From Bradyrhizobium sp. WSM1417 (GTDB lineage: Bacteria > Pseudomonadota > Alphaproteobacteria > Rhizobiales > Xanthobacteraceae): 64,000 nt of DNA. Below, in pieces: positions 49,412 through 59,512 of the stretch. Both the position numbers and the translations under genes were made by a program. The notes beneath the pieces are model-generated. The model made no database searches. It was not told the origin of the DNA and was given only the letters and a program-made list of their open reading frames with translations. The DNA lies in NCBI RefSeq assembly GCF_000515415.1, contig NZ_KI911783.1:4330392-4394391 (forward strand), written 5' to 3'. Each line of letters starts with the position of its first letter. Positions within the stretch are counted from its first letter, which is position 1.

Positions 49412-50917
49412 TCAGCTCGCCTCCGCCAGCAGCGACAATTGCCGCGGCTGCTGCTCGGTCTGGGTCTGGTCGGTGAGGTGGGTCGGATAGGCCCCGGTGA
49501 AGCAATGATCCGAGAATTTCGGATTGGTGGGGTCGCGGCCGGGCTCGCCCATGGCGCGGTACATGCCGTCGATCGACAGGAAGGCGAGCGAGTCGGCGCC
49601 GATGATCTCGCGCATCTCTTCCAGCGAATGTGTCGCCGCAAGAAGACCGCCGCGGTCCGGCAGGTCGATGCCGTAATAGTCGGGATAGAGGATCGGCGGC
49701 GAGGCGAGGCGGAAGTGCACTTCCTTGGCGCCGGCATCGCGCATCATGCGCACGATCTTCTTCGAGGTGGTGCCGCGCACCAGCGAATCGTCGATCAGGA
49801 TGATGCGCTTGCCTTCGATCGCGGCGCGGTTGGCCGAATGCTTCATGCGCACGCCGGATTCGCGGATCGCCTGCGTCGGCTGAATGAAGGTGCGGCCGAC
49901 ATAGTGGTTGCGGATGATGCCGAGTTCGAACGGGATGCCGGAGTGCTGGCTGTAGCCGACGGCGGCGGGCACGCCGGAATCCGGCACCGGCACCACGACA
50001 TCGACCGGCACGTGGCTCTCGCGCGCGAGCTGCGCACCGAAGGCCTTGCGCACCTCGTAGACCGAGCGGCCGTGGACGATGGAATCCGGACGGGAGAAGT
50101 AGATGTATTCGAAGATGCAGGGACGCGGCGCGATCGGCGGGAACGGCTTGTGAATGTCCTGCCCGTTCTCGTCGAACACGATGACCTCGCCGGGCTCGAT
50201 GTCGCGGACGAAGCGCGCGCCGATGATGTCGAGAGCGCAGGTCTCGGAGGTCAGGATCGGGCAACCATCGAGTTCGCCGAGCACCAGCGGACGGATGCCG
50301 CGCGGATCGCGCGCGCCGACCAGCTTCTTGTTGGTCAGCGAGACCAGCGCATAGGCGCCCTCGATCTCGCGCAGCGCGTCGATATAGCGTTCGATGAAGC
50401 GGCTGCGCCTGGAGCGCGCGACCAAATGCAGGATCACCTCGGTGTCGGTGGTCGACTGCATCATCGCGCCGTTCTTCACGAGCTCGCGGCGCAGCGTCAG
50501 GCCGTTGGTGAGGTTGCCGTTGTGGGCGACCGCAAGGCCGCCGGCATTCAATTCGGCGAACAGCGGCTGCACGTTGCGCAGGATGGTCGCGCCGGTGGTG
50601 GAATAGCGGACATGGCCGACTGCCATCGTGCCGGGCAGGCGGTCGATCACCTCGCGGCGGGAGAAGGTGTCGCCGACGAGGCCGAGGCGGCGTTCCGAAT
50701 GAAAGCGGCCGCCGTCATAGGAGACGATGCCGGCGGCTTCCTGGCCGCGGTGCTGAAGGGCGTGGAGGCCGAGCGCCGTGATGGCGGCGGCATCGGGGTG
50801 GCCGTAGATGCCGAAGACGCCGCATTCCTCGCGCAGCGTATCCCCCTCCAGATCGTCTTGAAGTTCCAGCGCGGCCGGGCCGAGATCAAGTAGGGCGTCC
50901 TGGTCAGGATTTCGCAT
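49412..50917 (-). CDS. purF: Amidophosphoribosyltransferase
   Basis: A 501-residue enzyme that makes 5-phosphoribosylamine from PRPP and glutamine, the first committed step of purine synthesis. An N-terminal propeptide of about 31 residues precedes the nucleophile Cys in LREECGVFGIYG. The glutaminase domain continues through HALQHRGQEAAGIVSY and GHVRYSTTGA, and the PRPP motif IILIDDSLVRGTTSKKIV lies near 372-389. It is 27 bp downstream of cvpA, the conserved cvpA-purF pair. Confidence 0.95.
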   Translation of the reverse strand: MRNPDQDALLDLGPAALELQDDLEGDTLREECGVFGIYGHPDAAAITALGLHALQHRGQEAAGIVSYDGGRFHSERRLGLVGDTFSRREVIDRLPGTMAVGHVRYSTTGATILRNVQPLFAELNAGGLAVAHNGNLTNGLTLRRELVKNGAMMQSTTDTEVILHLVARSRRSRFIERYIDALREIEGAYALVSLTNKKLVGARDPRGIRPLVLGELDGCPILTSETCALDIIGARFVRDIEPGEVIVFDENGQDIHKPFPPIAPRPCIFEYIYFSRPDSIVHGRSVYEVRKAFGAQLARESHVPVDVVVPVPDSGVPAAVGYSQHSGIPFELGIIRNHYVGRTFIQPTQAIRESGVRMKHSANRAAIEGKRIILIDDSLVRGTTSKKIVRMMRDAGAKEVHFRLASPPILYPDYYGIDLPDRGGLLAATHSLEEMREIIGADSLAFLSIDGMYRAMGEPGRDPTNPKFSDHCFTGAYPTHLTDQTQTEQQPRQLSLLAEAS

Positions 50918-50944
50918 CTCGTCCGAGCCTCTCGTTAGGGCTTA

Positions 50945-51574
50945 TCAACGCGCCGCGGGTTTCTCGATCAGCTTTTTAAGGCTGTCACGAGCCGGTTTGC
51001 TGTATCCGTCGCCACTGCCCGAAGGCTGCTGCTCGGAATCAGTTTGCTCTTCATCTGGTTTGTTTTTCTTGAATCTCTTCAAGATGGTGTTCTCGGGGTC
51101 GTCAGGCAAGAGGGCCATCAGCCAATCGCCGGTTCCCTGCAGCACCACGCGGGATTTGGCCCCCGTGACCCAGTCCGGGCGCTGCTTGTCGGGCACCAGC
51201 CAGGTGAAGAACAGGAAGGCGACCACGACGATCAAAAGCCCGCGCGCCAGCCCGAACAGAAAACCGAGAGTGCGGTCCAGCGCGCCGATGCGCGAATCCA
51301 GGATCATGTCGGAGATCCGGACGGTGATCACGGAGACCACGACCAAAGTGCCCACGAACACGCCGGCGACCACGACCACGCTCGCGACGGTATCGTTGTT
51401 GAAATAAGTCTTTGCGGTCGGCAGCAGCTTCGAGAATGAATAAAGCGTGACGATCGCCGCCGTGCCCCAGGCCGCGATCGACAGGATTTCGCGCATGAAG
51501 CCGCGAACCATGGCGAGCAGGCCCGAAATCAGCATCACACCGAGCAGGATCAGGTCGAGGATGGTTACTGGCAT
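50945..51574 (-). CDS. cvpA: CvpA-family membrane protein
   Basis: A 209-residue inner-membrane protein with four helices (DLILLGVMLISGLLAMVRGF at the N-terminus, then VVVVAGVFVGTLVVVSVITV and LARGLLIVVVAFLFFTWLVP) and the conserved motif DRTLGFLFGLARG near 97-109. A charged Ser/Pro-rich tail of about 70 residues follows. CvpA is linked to colicin V production, bile or stress tolerance and envelope homeostasis. Adjacent purF and upstream radA make the usual group. Confidence 0.9.
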   Translation of the reverse strand: MPVTILDLILLGVMLISGLLAMVRGFMREILSIAAWGTAAIVTLYSFSKLLPTAKTYFNNDTVASVVVVAGVFVGTLVVVSVITVRISDMILDSRIGALDRTLGFLFGLARGLLIVVVAFLFFTWLVPDKQRPDWVTGAKSRVVLQGTGDWLMALLPDDPENTILKRFKKNKPDEEQTDSEQQPSGSGDGYSKPARDSLKKLIEKPAAR

Positions 51575-51740
51575 CGGCTGGTCTGGTCCGCTCGTACTTC
51601 AAGGTGCTCAGCGAATCGGTGTTTGGCCGCCCGCCCTAAGTGAGGGCCAGACGACGTTCCCGGCAAGGCCGCAACCACGCAATCCCATGCTGCTTTTGTG
51701 ACGGCTGTATAGCGGCGGGGGCGGGGGACGTCACCACCGG

Positions 51741-53186
<1,446 letters not shown>

Positions 53187-53389
53187 GGGGACAGCGAGTC
53201 CGGGGGATAGCGAGTCGGGGGTTTCAGGTTTGCTGATAGCACGGAATGACGGGTCGAGAGCGTGAGTCGAGCGGACCGCATCGCAGTTCGGCACGCCTGA
53301 TACACACTTTGTTAGCTCTATGCCGCCGCAACAGGCCGGACTTTGCCAAATGTTAGCGGACGCGGGTCCAGTCTCGGAACCAATACGGG

Positions 53390-54559
53390 ATGGCGAAACG
53401 AATGACCGGACTTTTGCGGATATTGCTGGCTTTCGGCATCACCTGCGGCGCTCTGATGCCGTCTGGCGGCGCTGTTGCGGCCGATGCGAAGCGTCTCAAC
53501 GTCGTCTTCGTCAACCCGGGCAAGACCGGCGAGGTCTATTGGGACATGGTTTCGCTGACCATGCAGGCCGCCGGCCGCAAGCTCGGCGCGCATGTCGAGG
53601 TGCTGACCAGCGAGCGCAATTACCGCACCATGCAGGAGCTCGGGTTCGGCGTGGTGGCACGCAGCGACAAGCCCGACTTTCTCATTCTCTCGAACGAGGA
53701 ATCCGCTGCCGTCCCGATCATGGAGGCAGCCGAGGCCGCCGGGATCAGGACGCTGCTGCTCTCGAACACGCTGATCGGCGACGATGCGGCGCGTCTTGGA
53801 CCGCCGCGTCAAAAGCTCAAGACCTGGCTCGGCGACATCACGACGGATCTTCAGACCGCGGGCGCGCGGATGGCCAACGCCCTGATCGACGCTGCGCGTG
53901 CCGAGAAATGGCAGAGCCCGGACGGCAAGATCCACATTCTCGGCATCGGTGGCGACGAGATCACGCCGGCCTCGATCGCCCGCAACGCGGGTCTCAAGCT
54001 CGCGGTGGACGCCGCGCCCGACGTCGTGGTGGATCGGATGCTGTTCGCCAACTGGACGCAGTCGGAGGCCGAGCATGTCACCACGAATTATCTGAGCTGG
54101 GCCACGCGCAAGGAGATCCGGCCTGCGGGCATATGGGCCGGAAACGATCCGATGGCGCTGGGAGCGCTTCGCGCAGTGAGCGCTGCCGGCCTCACGCCCG
54201 GGCGGAACATCCAATTGGTCGGCCTCAACTGGTCGGAGGATGCGCTGCGCGAGATCAAGGCGGGTCGTCTGCTCTTGACCGACGGCGGGCATTTCCTGCT
54301 CGGCGGCTGGTCGATCGTTCTCTTGCGCGACTACGCTGATGGCTGCGATTTCGGGGCCCTATCACCCCGCGTCGAGGTCAAGACGTCCGCGATCACGCGC
54401 GACAACCTCGCTGCGGTCGGCGACCTCATCACCACGCGCGCCTTCGACCGGATCGATTTCGCGCGTTTCAGGGCCAAGGCAGGGCGCTGCGGCCAGTACG
54501 ACTTCTCCGTTGATGCGCTGATCTCGTCGCTGACCCCTGTGGAAGGCGCTGCCGACTGA
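53390..54559 (+). CDS. Periplasmic sugar-type binding protein (Peripla_BP_4) coupled to a GGDEF-EAL protein
   Basis: A 389-residue type I periplasmic binding protein with a signal peptide (LLRILLAFGITCGALMPSGG, cleaved near 31). KRLNVVFVNPGKTGEVYWDM opens the mature protein, then GIGGDEITPASIARNAGLKL near 183 and IWAGNDPMALGALRAVSAAG near 245 give the sugar-binding fold. No ABC permease or ATPase is nearby. Instead the gene overlaps a membrane GGDEF-EAL gene by one base, so the pair probably forms a ligand-sensing module in which the binding protein reports to the sensor (inference, LuxP/LuxQ-like). Confidence 0.82.
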   Translation: MAKRMTGLLRILLAFGITCGALMPSGGAVAADAKRLNVVFVNPGKTGEVYWDMVSLTMQAAGRKLGAHVEVLTSERNYRTMQELGFGVVARSDKPDFLILSNEESAAVPIMEAAEAAGIRTLLLSNTLIGDDAARLGPPRQKLKTWLGDITTDLQTAGARMANALIDAARAEKWQSPDGKIHILGIGGDEITPASIARNAGLKLAVDAAPDVVVDRMLFANWTQSEAEHVTTNYLSWATRKEIRPAGIWAGNDPMALGALRAVSAAGLTPGRNIQLVGLNWSEDALREIKAGRLLLTDGGHFLLGGWSIVLLRDYADGCDFGALSPRVEVKTSAITRDNLAAVGDLITTRAFDRIDFARFRAKAGRCGQYDFSVDALISSLTPVEGAAD

Positions 54560-56628
54560 TGCGAAACGGCGACGACATGACCGATCCGGATCGCAAGCAG
54601 CAGGCGGCGCCGCCGCGCTTGCGCTCGGTCGTCCGTGCGATGATCTGGGCGACAGTACCTGTTCTGTTGCTGGTTCAATTGCTCGCCTCCGCCGGCGTCG
54701 AGGCCTCGAGCTTCTGGTCGCAGATCAGGCAGCTCGACGCCCGCATCGCCCGCGTCGCCGAGAGCCGCGCCGAACTGATCGCCGAACCGCTCTGGAAGAT
54801 GCGTTACGACCAGGTCAAGAGCGTGCTCAACGAGATCATGCACGACGAGAGCATCGCCGCGGCGGCCGTTTACGACGATACCGGAATCGCGATTGCCCGC
54901 GTGGTGGCGCGCCCGGCGGGGCAGGCGGTCGCGGAGATCTCGCGTCCGATCAACTACAGCAACGGCAACATGGCCGTGCAGGCCGGCCGCATCGCGATCG
55001 TATATTCGCATGCGGCGCTCTACGCGGACACGGGCAGCCGGCTGGTGCTGCTGCTGGTCGTCGGCCTGTTGGCAACGTTTGCGACCCTGATCGCCATGCG
55101 GATCTCCGCCAACCTCTTCATCGGCAGGCCGCTGGCGGCAATGATGTCCGCGATCCAGCGCAGCAAGCAGGACGGCCGCGCCTATCCGGCGGAGGTCAAA
55201 TCGTCGAACGAGTTCGGTCAGCTCGCGCATGCCTTCAACGCCATGCAGCACACGACGTCGGGTGCACTCGACCGACTCGGGCACATGGCCGCGCACGATC
55301 CGCTCACGGGGCTGCCCAATCGCCGCTCGCTCTCCGAGCACCTCGTGACCCTGAGTCACGATGCCGGCTCGCCGGACGCGCTGATCGCGCTCTGCTTCAT
55401 CGATCTCGACGACTTCAAGGGCATCAACGACACTTTTGGCCATGATTCCGGCGACAAGTTCCTGGTGCACATTTCCGAGCGCCTCCGTGGTGCGGTCGAA
55501 CCGCAAGATTGGGTGGCCCGGCTCGGCGGCGATGAATTCGTCGTCATTCGCCCCGAGGTCAGCAACGAGGAGAGCGCGCACAGGTTTGCGCGCCAATTGC
55601 TTGATGCGATTTCCGAGCCGATCCGGCTTCACGACAAGCAAGTCGTGCCGCGTGCCAGCATCGGCCTTGCCGTGCGCCGTGCCGGAGATCCCGAGCTTTC
55701 GCACCTGCCGGCGCTCGCCGACATCGCGCTCTACCACGCCAAGAGCAAGGCGCCCGGCACGGTCGCGGTGCTCGACGAAGCGCTTCAGCGCGACTATCGC
55801 CGCCGCCGCGAGCTCGAACTTGCCATTCCCACAGGCTTCGACGAGAGGCAATTCGAGGTCTGGTATCAAAGCCAGGTCGATCTCGAAAGCCACGACATCG
55901 TCGGCCTGGAAGCGCTGATCCGCTGGCGCCATCCGGAACATGGCGTGATCGGTCCGGGCGAATTCTTGCCGCTGATCGAGCGCAGCGGCAACAATGCGCG
56001 GCTGACGCGCTATGTGCTCACCGACGCCTGCCGCGCCCTGCAACATCTGGCTGCGGCCGGCAGGTCGCATATCCGGATCGCGATCAATCTGCCGCCGTCC
56101 GAGCTCGCCGACCATTCGTTCGCCGCCGAGCTGCGCGCGACCTGCGCGCGCTTTGACGTCGCGGCATCGTTGCTGGAGCTCGAGATCACCGAGGGATCGC
56201 TGATCAACAACATGGCCAGCGCATCCGAGACGCTGCACCGCCTGCGGCGCCTGGGTGCCACCATCGCGCTCGACGATTTCGGCACTGGCTACAGCTCGCT
56301 CGCCCATCTCAGGCGGTTTCCGCTGGACAAGGTCAAGATCGACAAGGCCTTCATCAACGAGATACCCGACAGCGCGGAAGACAAGGCGATTGTTGGCGTG
56401 ATCGCATCGCTCGCCGGCACGCTGGGCCTCACTTTGGTGGCCGAAGGCATCGAGCGCGCCGAGCAGGCCCAGGCCATGCGCGAGATGGGCGTGAGGTTCG
56501 GGCAGGGCTTTCTCTATCATCGGCCGCAGCCACTCGAGGCCGTGTTGCTATGGCTCGAGGGACGGCCGGTTCACCAGAGCCGCATCCTCGAGGACAGCCC
56601 GTCGATCGCGCCCGAGTTGGCGGTCTGA
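54559..56628 (+). CDS. Membrane diguanylate cyclase/phosphodiesterase (GGDEF-EAL)
   Basis: A 689-residue protein. It has two membrane helices (about 28-47 and 157-178) enclosing a periplasmic domain of about 105 residues, then a HAMP-like segment. The GGDEF domain has an intact motif at 323-327 (LGGDEF), while the RxxD inhibitory site reads EPQD and is absent. The EAL domain has EAL at 451-453, ELEITEG and DDFGTGYSSL intact. Both c-di-GMP synthesis and breakdown are possible. It is coupled to the binding-protein gene by the overlap TGATG. Confidence 0.9.
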   Translation: MRNGDDMTDPDRKQQAAPPRLRSVVRAMIWATVPVLLLVQLLASAGVEASSFWSQIRQLDARIARVAESRAELIAEPLWKMRYDQVKSVLNEIMHDESIAAAAVYDDTGIAIARVVARPAGQAVAEISRPINYSNGNMAVQAGRIAIVYSHAALYADTGSRLVLLLVVGLLATFATLIAMRISANLFIGRPLAAMMSAIQRSKQDGRAYPAEVKSSNEFGQLAHAFNAMQHTTSGALDRLGHMAAHDPLTGLPNRRSLSEHLVTLSHDAGSPDALIALCFIDLDDFKGINDTFGHDSGDKFLVHISERLRGAVEPQDWVARLGGDEFVVIRPEVSNEESAHRFARQLLDAISEPIRLHDKQVVPRASIGLAVRRAGDPELSHLPALADIALYHAKSKAPGTVAVLDEALQRDYRRRRELELAIPTGFDERQFEVWYQSQVDLESHDIVGLEALIRWRHPEHGVIGPGEFLPLIERSGNNARLTRYVLTDACRALQHLAAAGRSHIRIAINLPPSELADHSFAAELRATCARFDVAASLLELEITEGSLINNMASASETLHRLRRLGATIALDDFGTGYSSLAHLRRFPLDKVKIDKAFINEIPDSAEDKAIVGVIASLAGTLGLTLVAEGIERAEQAQAMREMGVRFGQGFLYHRPQPLEAVLLWLEGRPVHQSRILEDSPSIAPELAV

Positions 56629-56640
56629 AGCGCAGCGCGG

Positions 56641-57378
56641 CTACGGCTGCGCGGCGTTCCAGAGCATGGAGAGGCCGGCCGCGATCATGATCGCGTCCAT
56701 CACCACGCGGAACATCTCCGGCTTCAGGCGCAGCACGAAGCGTTTGGCGATGAAGGCGCCCGCCATCAACGACGATCCAGCGACGAGGCCTTTGACGAAC
56801 ACATCGCCGGTCAGCGCGCCGAACCGTTCGAAGGTCACGGATTTCGCGGCATAGAGCCCGAGCGAAGAAGCCGCTTCGGTGGCGAGGAAGGCGCCCCGGG
56901 ACAAGCCGTAGAACAGGAACAGCGGGACGCTGAGCGGGCCGGTGGAGACGACGATGCCGGTGAGATAACCGATGACGGCCCCGCCGATCGCCAGGTGCCA
57001 GAGATTGGCCTTGAGATCGTGCCGCGCCAGCCAGTGTCGCACCGGCACCATCGCGATCAGGAAGACCCCGATGGCAAGATCGACGGCGTGCGAGGGCAGC
57101 GCCAGCAGCGTCCGCGCGCCGAGCACGGCAGCCGGAATGCCCGTGACCGAATAGGCCGCGCAGGCACGCCAATCGACCTCGCGCCACCAGGCCAGGATCC
57201 GTGAGAGATTGGCCATGACGGCGGCCACCGCCATGATCGGCACCGCCTCCTTTGGCCCGTAGGCATAGACCAGCACCGGCATCAGCATGATCGACGAGCC
57301 CGTGCCGACGATGCCGGAAATGGTGCCTGCGACGAGGCCGACGATGAGGACGAAGAGGAAAGCCAAAACGGTCTCCAC
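56641..57378 (-). CDS. TauE/SafE-family membrane permease
   Basis: A 245-residue membrane protein with about eight helices and the TauE/SafE signatures GLVAGTISGIVGTGSSIMLM (about 14-33) and GYLTGIVVSTGPLSVPLF near 136-153. The substrate is unknown; family members move sulfite, sulfonates or other small anions. It converges on the GGDEF-EAL gene with 12 bases between stops. It is distinct from the TetR-linked TauE protein at 26546-27328. Confidence 0.85.
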   Translation of the reverse strand: METVLAFLFVLIVGLVAGTISGIVGTGSSIMLMPVLVYAYGPKEAVPIMAVAAVMANLSRILAWWREVDWRACAAYSVTGIPAAVLGARTLLALPSHAVDLAIGVFLIAMVPVRHWLARHDLKANLWHLAIGGAVIGYLTGIVVSTGPLSVPLFLFYGLSRGAFLATEAASSLGLYAAKSVTFERFGALTGDVFVKGLVAGSSLMAGAFIAKRFVLRLKPEMFRVVMDAIMIAAGLSMLWNAAQP

Positions 57379-57560
57379 GAATCGGGAGAGTTTAGACGTG
57401 GCCAGCGGCGCGGGCGATCAGCGAGGCGAGGGAACCCCATCTTGCCGAACGAGAGCCGGCGTTAACCGTCGCCGACGGTTCCAGTCTGAGCGAAATCGCT
57501 TCGAAGTTTCTTAAATCTTACTGGGTACCTCTCGTGAGCATAGTGATCTGGGGGAAGAGT

Positions 57561-58433
57561 ATGGGTAAGCGGTCCAAGCGCGGAAAGGCGGAGACGTTCG
57601 CAATTCCGATGGCCGCGCGAGTTGCAATTGGCGCCGTGGCCGTCGCCGCGTTGGGGTACGGTTTGCTGTCCCGACCGACGAACCTGCAACCGGCCCGAAA
57701 GCCGACCGCGCACGAAGCCCAAGCGTCGTCCACTCCGGTTTACGTCTCAACGGCTGTTCATGCATCAGCTCCGGCTCCGACGCCGGCTTCGGCTCCGCTT
57801 CCGGCCCCGGCGCCTCTGGTCGAACCGCCCAAAGCGGCCGACGTTCCCGGAGCACTCGTGCGGCAGGTGGTCGACTACGCCAGCCGCCAGACGCCGGGCA
57901 CCGTGATCATCGATACCAAGAACACATTCCTCTATCTCGTTCTGAATGACGCGCAGGCACTGCGCTACGGCATCGGCGTTGGCCGCGAAGGTTTCACATG
58001 GTCCGGTGAGCAGACTGTGGCTCGCAAGGCAGAATGGCCGGATTGGCATCCGCCTGCGGAGATGGTCTCGCGTCAGCCCTATCTGCCGCGGTTCATGGCA
58101 GGTGGCCCGGGCAACCCGCTTGGCGCTCGGGCGATGTATCTGGGCGACACCGAATATCGAATTCACGGCACCAACAAGCCCGATACGATCGGGAAGCGGG
58201 TCTCGTCCGGCTGTATCCGGCTGACCAATGAGGACGTCGTTGACCTCTATGATCGCGTGAAAGTCGGCGCGAAAGTGATCGTGCTTCCGACAACCGTTGC
58301 CCGCCGCCCACCCCAGGGAGCGCCGGCCGACGCCGCTTTCCGATTACCGGACCCGGCATCGCCTTCGAACCGGCCCGCGGCAACTCACGCGCAGATGCCG
58401 TCATCTGGACCGAGGATCGCCGAGGCCCAGTAA
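57561..58433 (+). CDS. L,D-transpeptidase (YkuD domain)
   Basis: A 290-residue protein anchored by an N-terminal helix (AARVAIGAVAVAALGYGLLS) with an Ala/Pro linker (about 45-95) and a YkuD catalytic domain. VIIDTKNTFLYLVLNDAQAL opens the fold, and the active site is His202 (HGTNKPDTIG) with Cys218 in SSGCIRLTNEDV. It makes 3-3 peptidoglycan crosslinks or attaches proteins to the wall. ATG 57561 after GGGGGAAG is preferred over GTG 57534. A hairpin follows the stop. Confidence 0.87.
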   Translation: MGKRSKRGKAETFAIPMAARVAIGAVAVAALGYGLLSRPTNLQPARKPTAHEAQASSTPVYVSTAVHASAPAPTPASAPLPAPAPLVEPPKAADVPGALVRQVVDYASRQTPGTVIIDTKNTFLYLVLNDAQALRYGIGVGREGFTWSGEQTVARKAEWPDWHPPAEMVSRQPYLPRFMAGGPGNPLGARAMYLGDTEYRIHGTNKPDTIGKRVSSGCIRLTNEDVVDLYDRVKVGAKVIVLPTTVARRPPQGAPADAAFRLPDPASPSNRPAATHAQMPSSGPRIAEAQ

Positions 58434-58440
58434 CTCAGTC

Positions 58441-58464
58441 CTCCGTCGCCATCCTGCGACGGAG
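58441..58464 (+). terminator. Hairpin after the L,D-transpeptidase gene
   Basis: CTCCGTCGC-catcct-GCGACGGAG, a nine-base-pair stem starting seven bases after the stop. No T-run follows, so it may be Rho-assisted or a 3'-end stabiliser. Confidence 0.5.
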
Positions 58465-58515
58465 AACGAGGAGGCAATGCAAGTCGCCTACGAGGTCATC
58501 CGGTAGGCATAAGCA

Positions 58516-58668
58516 TTACGGCTTGTAGGGCGGAGGACAGACCACCTCTCCCGAAGGACTTCTCCGGCACGGCTCAGTCACCCTGATTGCGGTATGAGTA
58601 TAAGCGTAGCTCAAAGCTGCGCCGATTAGAGCCGCACCAAAGATTGCAATTCGCCATCGCAATTTCAT
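58516..58668 (-). CDS. 50-residue small secreted or membrane protein
   Basis: A 50-codon frame from ATG 58668 to TAA 58516: MKLRWRIAIFGAALIGAALS, then a short tail with two cysteines (TEPCRRSPSGEVVCPPPYKP). The basic start plus hydrophobic core reads as a signal peptide or anchor, and the Cys-Pro tail suggests an exported peptide. AGGAG lies about ten bases upstream. I know no family. It is the only feature in this part of the gap. The alternative is a chance frame, but the ribosome site and signal-like composition argue for a gene. Confidence 0.5.
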   Translation of the reverse strand: MKLRWRIAIFGAALIGAALSYAYTHTAIRVTEPCRRSPSGEVVCPPPYKP

Positions 58669-58820
58669 GCCTACGACTCTCCTGAAGAGGCGCGTCGGTG
58701 CGCTGTCCCTTCATATCAAGCGGCCCGAGCTGTCTCCGGTCGGCCCTTCGTATCGCATGACGCGCTGCAGCGATGAAGCCCACGCTCAATCCTGTCGATG
58801 ACCGCTTCTAAAGACATCCC

Positions 58821-58914
58821 GCCAGTGTTCGCCCAACGCGTCAAACCTGTGTTTCGGAGCATGCGTAACCCATTGATTTGCCAGCGGTCGGCTACTGTGC
58901 ATGGGGTTGTTTTT
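58821..58914. repeat. Dispersed intergenic repeat with 23-bp conserved end (copy 2)
   Basis: It shares GCTACTGTGCATGGGGTTGT plus TTT (58891-58913) exactly with 18031-18053, and a related front part (GTGTTCGCCCAACGCGTCAAAC). It lies in a 377-bp gap (58669-59045) that otherwise shows only the leader of the GFA gene and no convincing frame. Confidence 0.7.
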
Positions 58915-59045
58915 CATGTTTTTGGTGGGGTGGCGCGGCAAGTCGGGGCTCGCAGCACTCGAGCAAACCCGGCTGCGCGCTGCTGACAGCATGTTGGCAG
59001 CAGGGTCCGGCTACGACCATCTCCTGACAAAACGGAGAGCGGGTC

Positions 59046-59414
59046 ATGCGGGTCGAGGGAAGCTGTCATTGCGGTGAGACGGTGTTCGAGGTGACGGAGG
59101 CGCCCTCGAGCGTGACCCGTTGCACCTGCTCGCTCTGCGCCAAGCGCGGCGCGTTGTGGGCCTATTACACGCCGGCGCAATTTCGGCTGCTGTCGCCCGC
59201 GGAGAACGTCGCGACCTATCTCTGGGGCAGCCGCACCGTCAAACACCATTTCTGCGCAAGCTGCGGCTGCGGTACCTATTCGGAGTCGCCGGACTGGTCC
59301 ACCGGCAAACCCGATTTCGACAATCCGAGGGTCGCCGTCAACGCGCGCCTGTTCGACGAATTCGATCTGGAGGCCGTGCCGGTGACTATGATCGACGGCA
59401 AGAATCTGTGGTGA
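59046..59414 (+). CDS. GFA-domain zinc protein
   Basis: A 122-residue GFA-fold protein. Zinc ligands: CHCGETVFEV at the N-terminus, RCTCSLCAKRG near 25-35, and FCASCGCGTYSESP near 75-88. The second GFA protein in the window (the other is 16829-17242), it belongs to the shorter CENP-V/GFA branch. Formaldehyde-glutathione activity is not proven for this branch. The ATG at 59046 follows GGAGAG. It stands alone before an SGNH-like gene. Confidence 0.83.
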   Translation: MRVEGSCHCGETVFEVTEAPSSVTRCTCSLCAKRGALWAYYTPAQFRLLSPAENVATYLWGSRTVKHHFCASCGCGTYSESPDWSTGKPDFDNPRVAVNARLFDEFDLEAVPVTMIDGKNLW

Positions 59415-59512
59415 GCATGCGCTCTCACGCATGTCTGCTGCTCGTCCGCGCTCTTGAGGCACTGTTGAAAAGCTGATCTGTTTCCGGCCCGACAGAAAAA
59501 GGGAGGAAGCCG

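Noticed and set aside
54331..56520. Open frame of about 729 codons on the - strand
   Set aside because: It is the antisense shadow of the GGDEF-EAL gene, a common effect in GC-rich DNA. The + strand frame carries all expected motifs.
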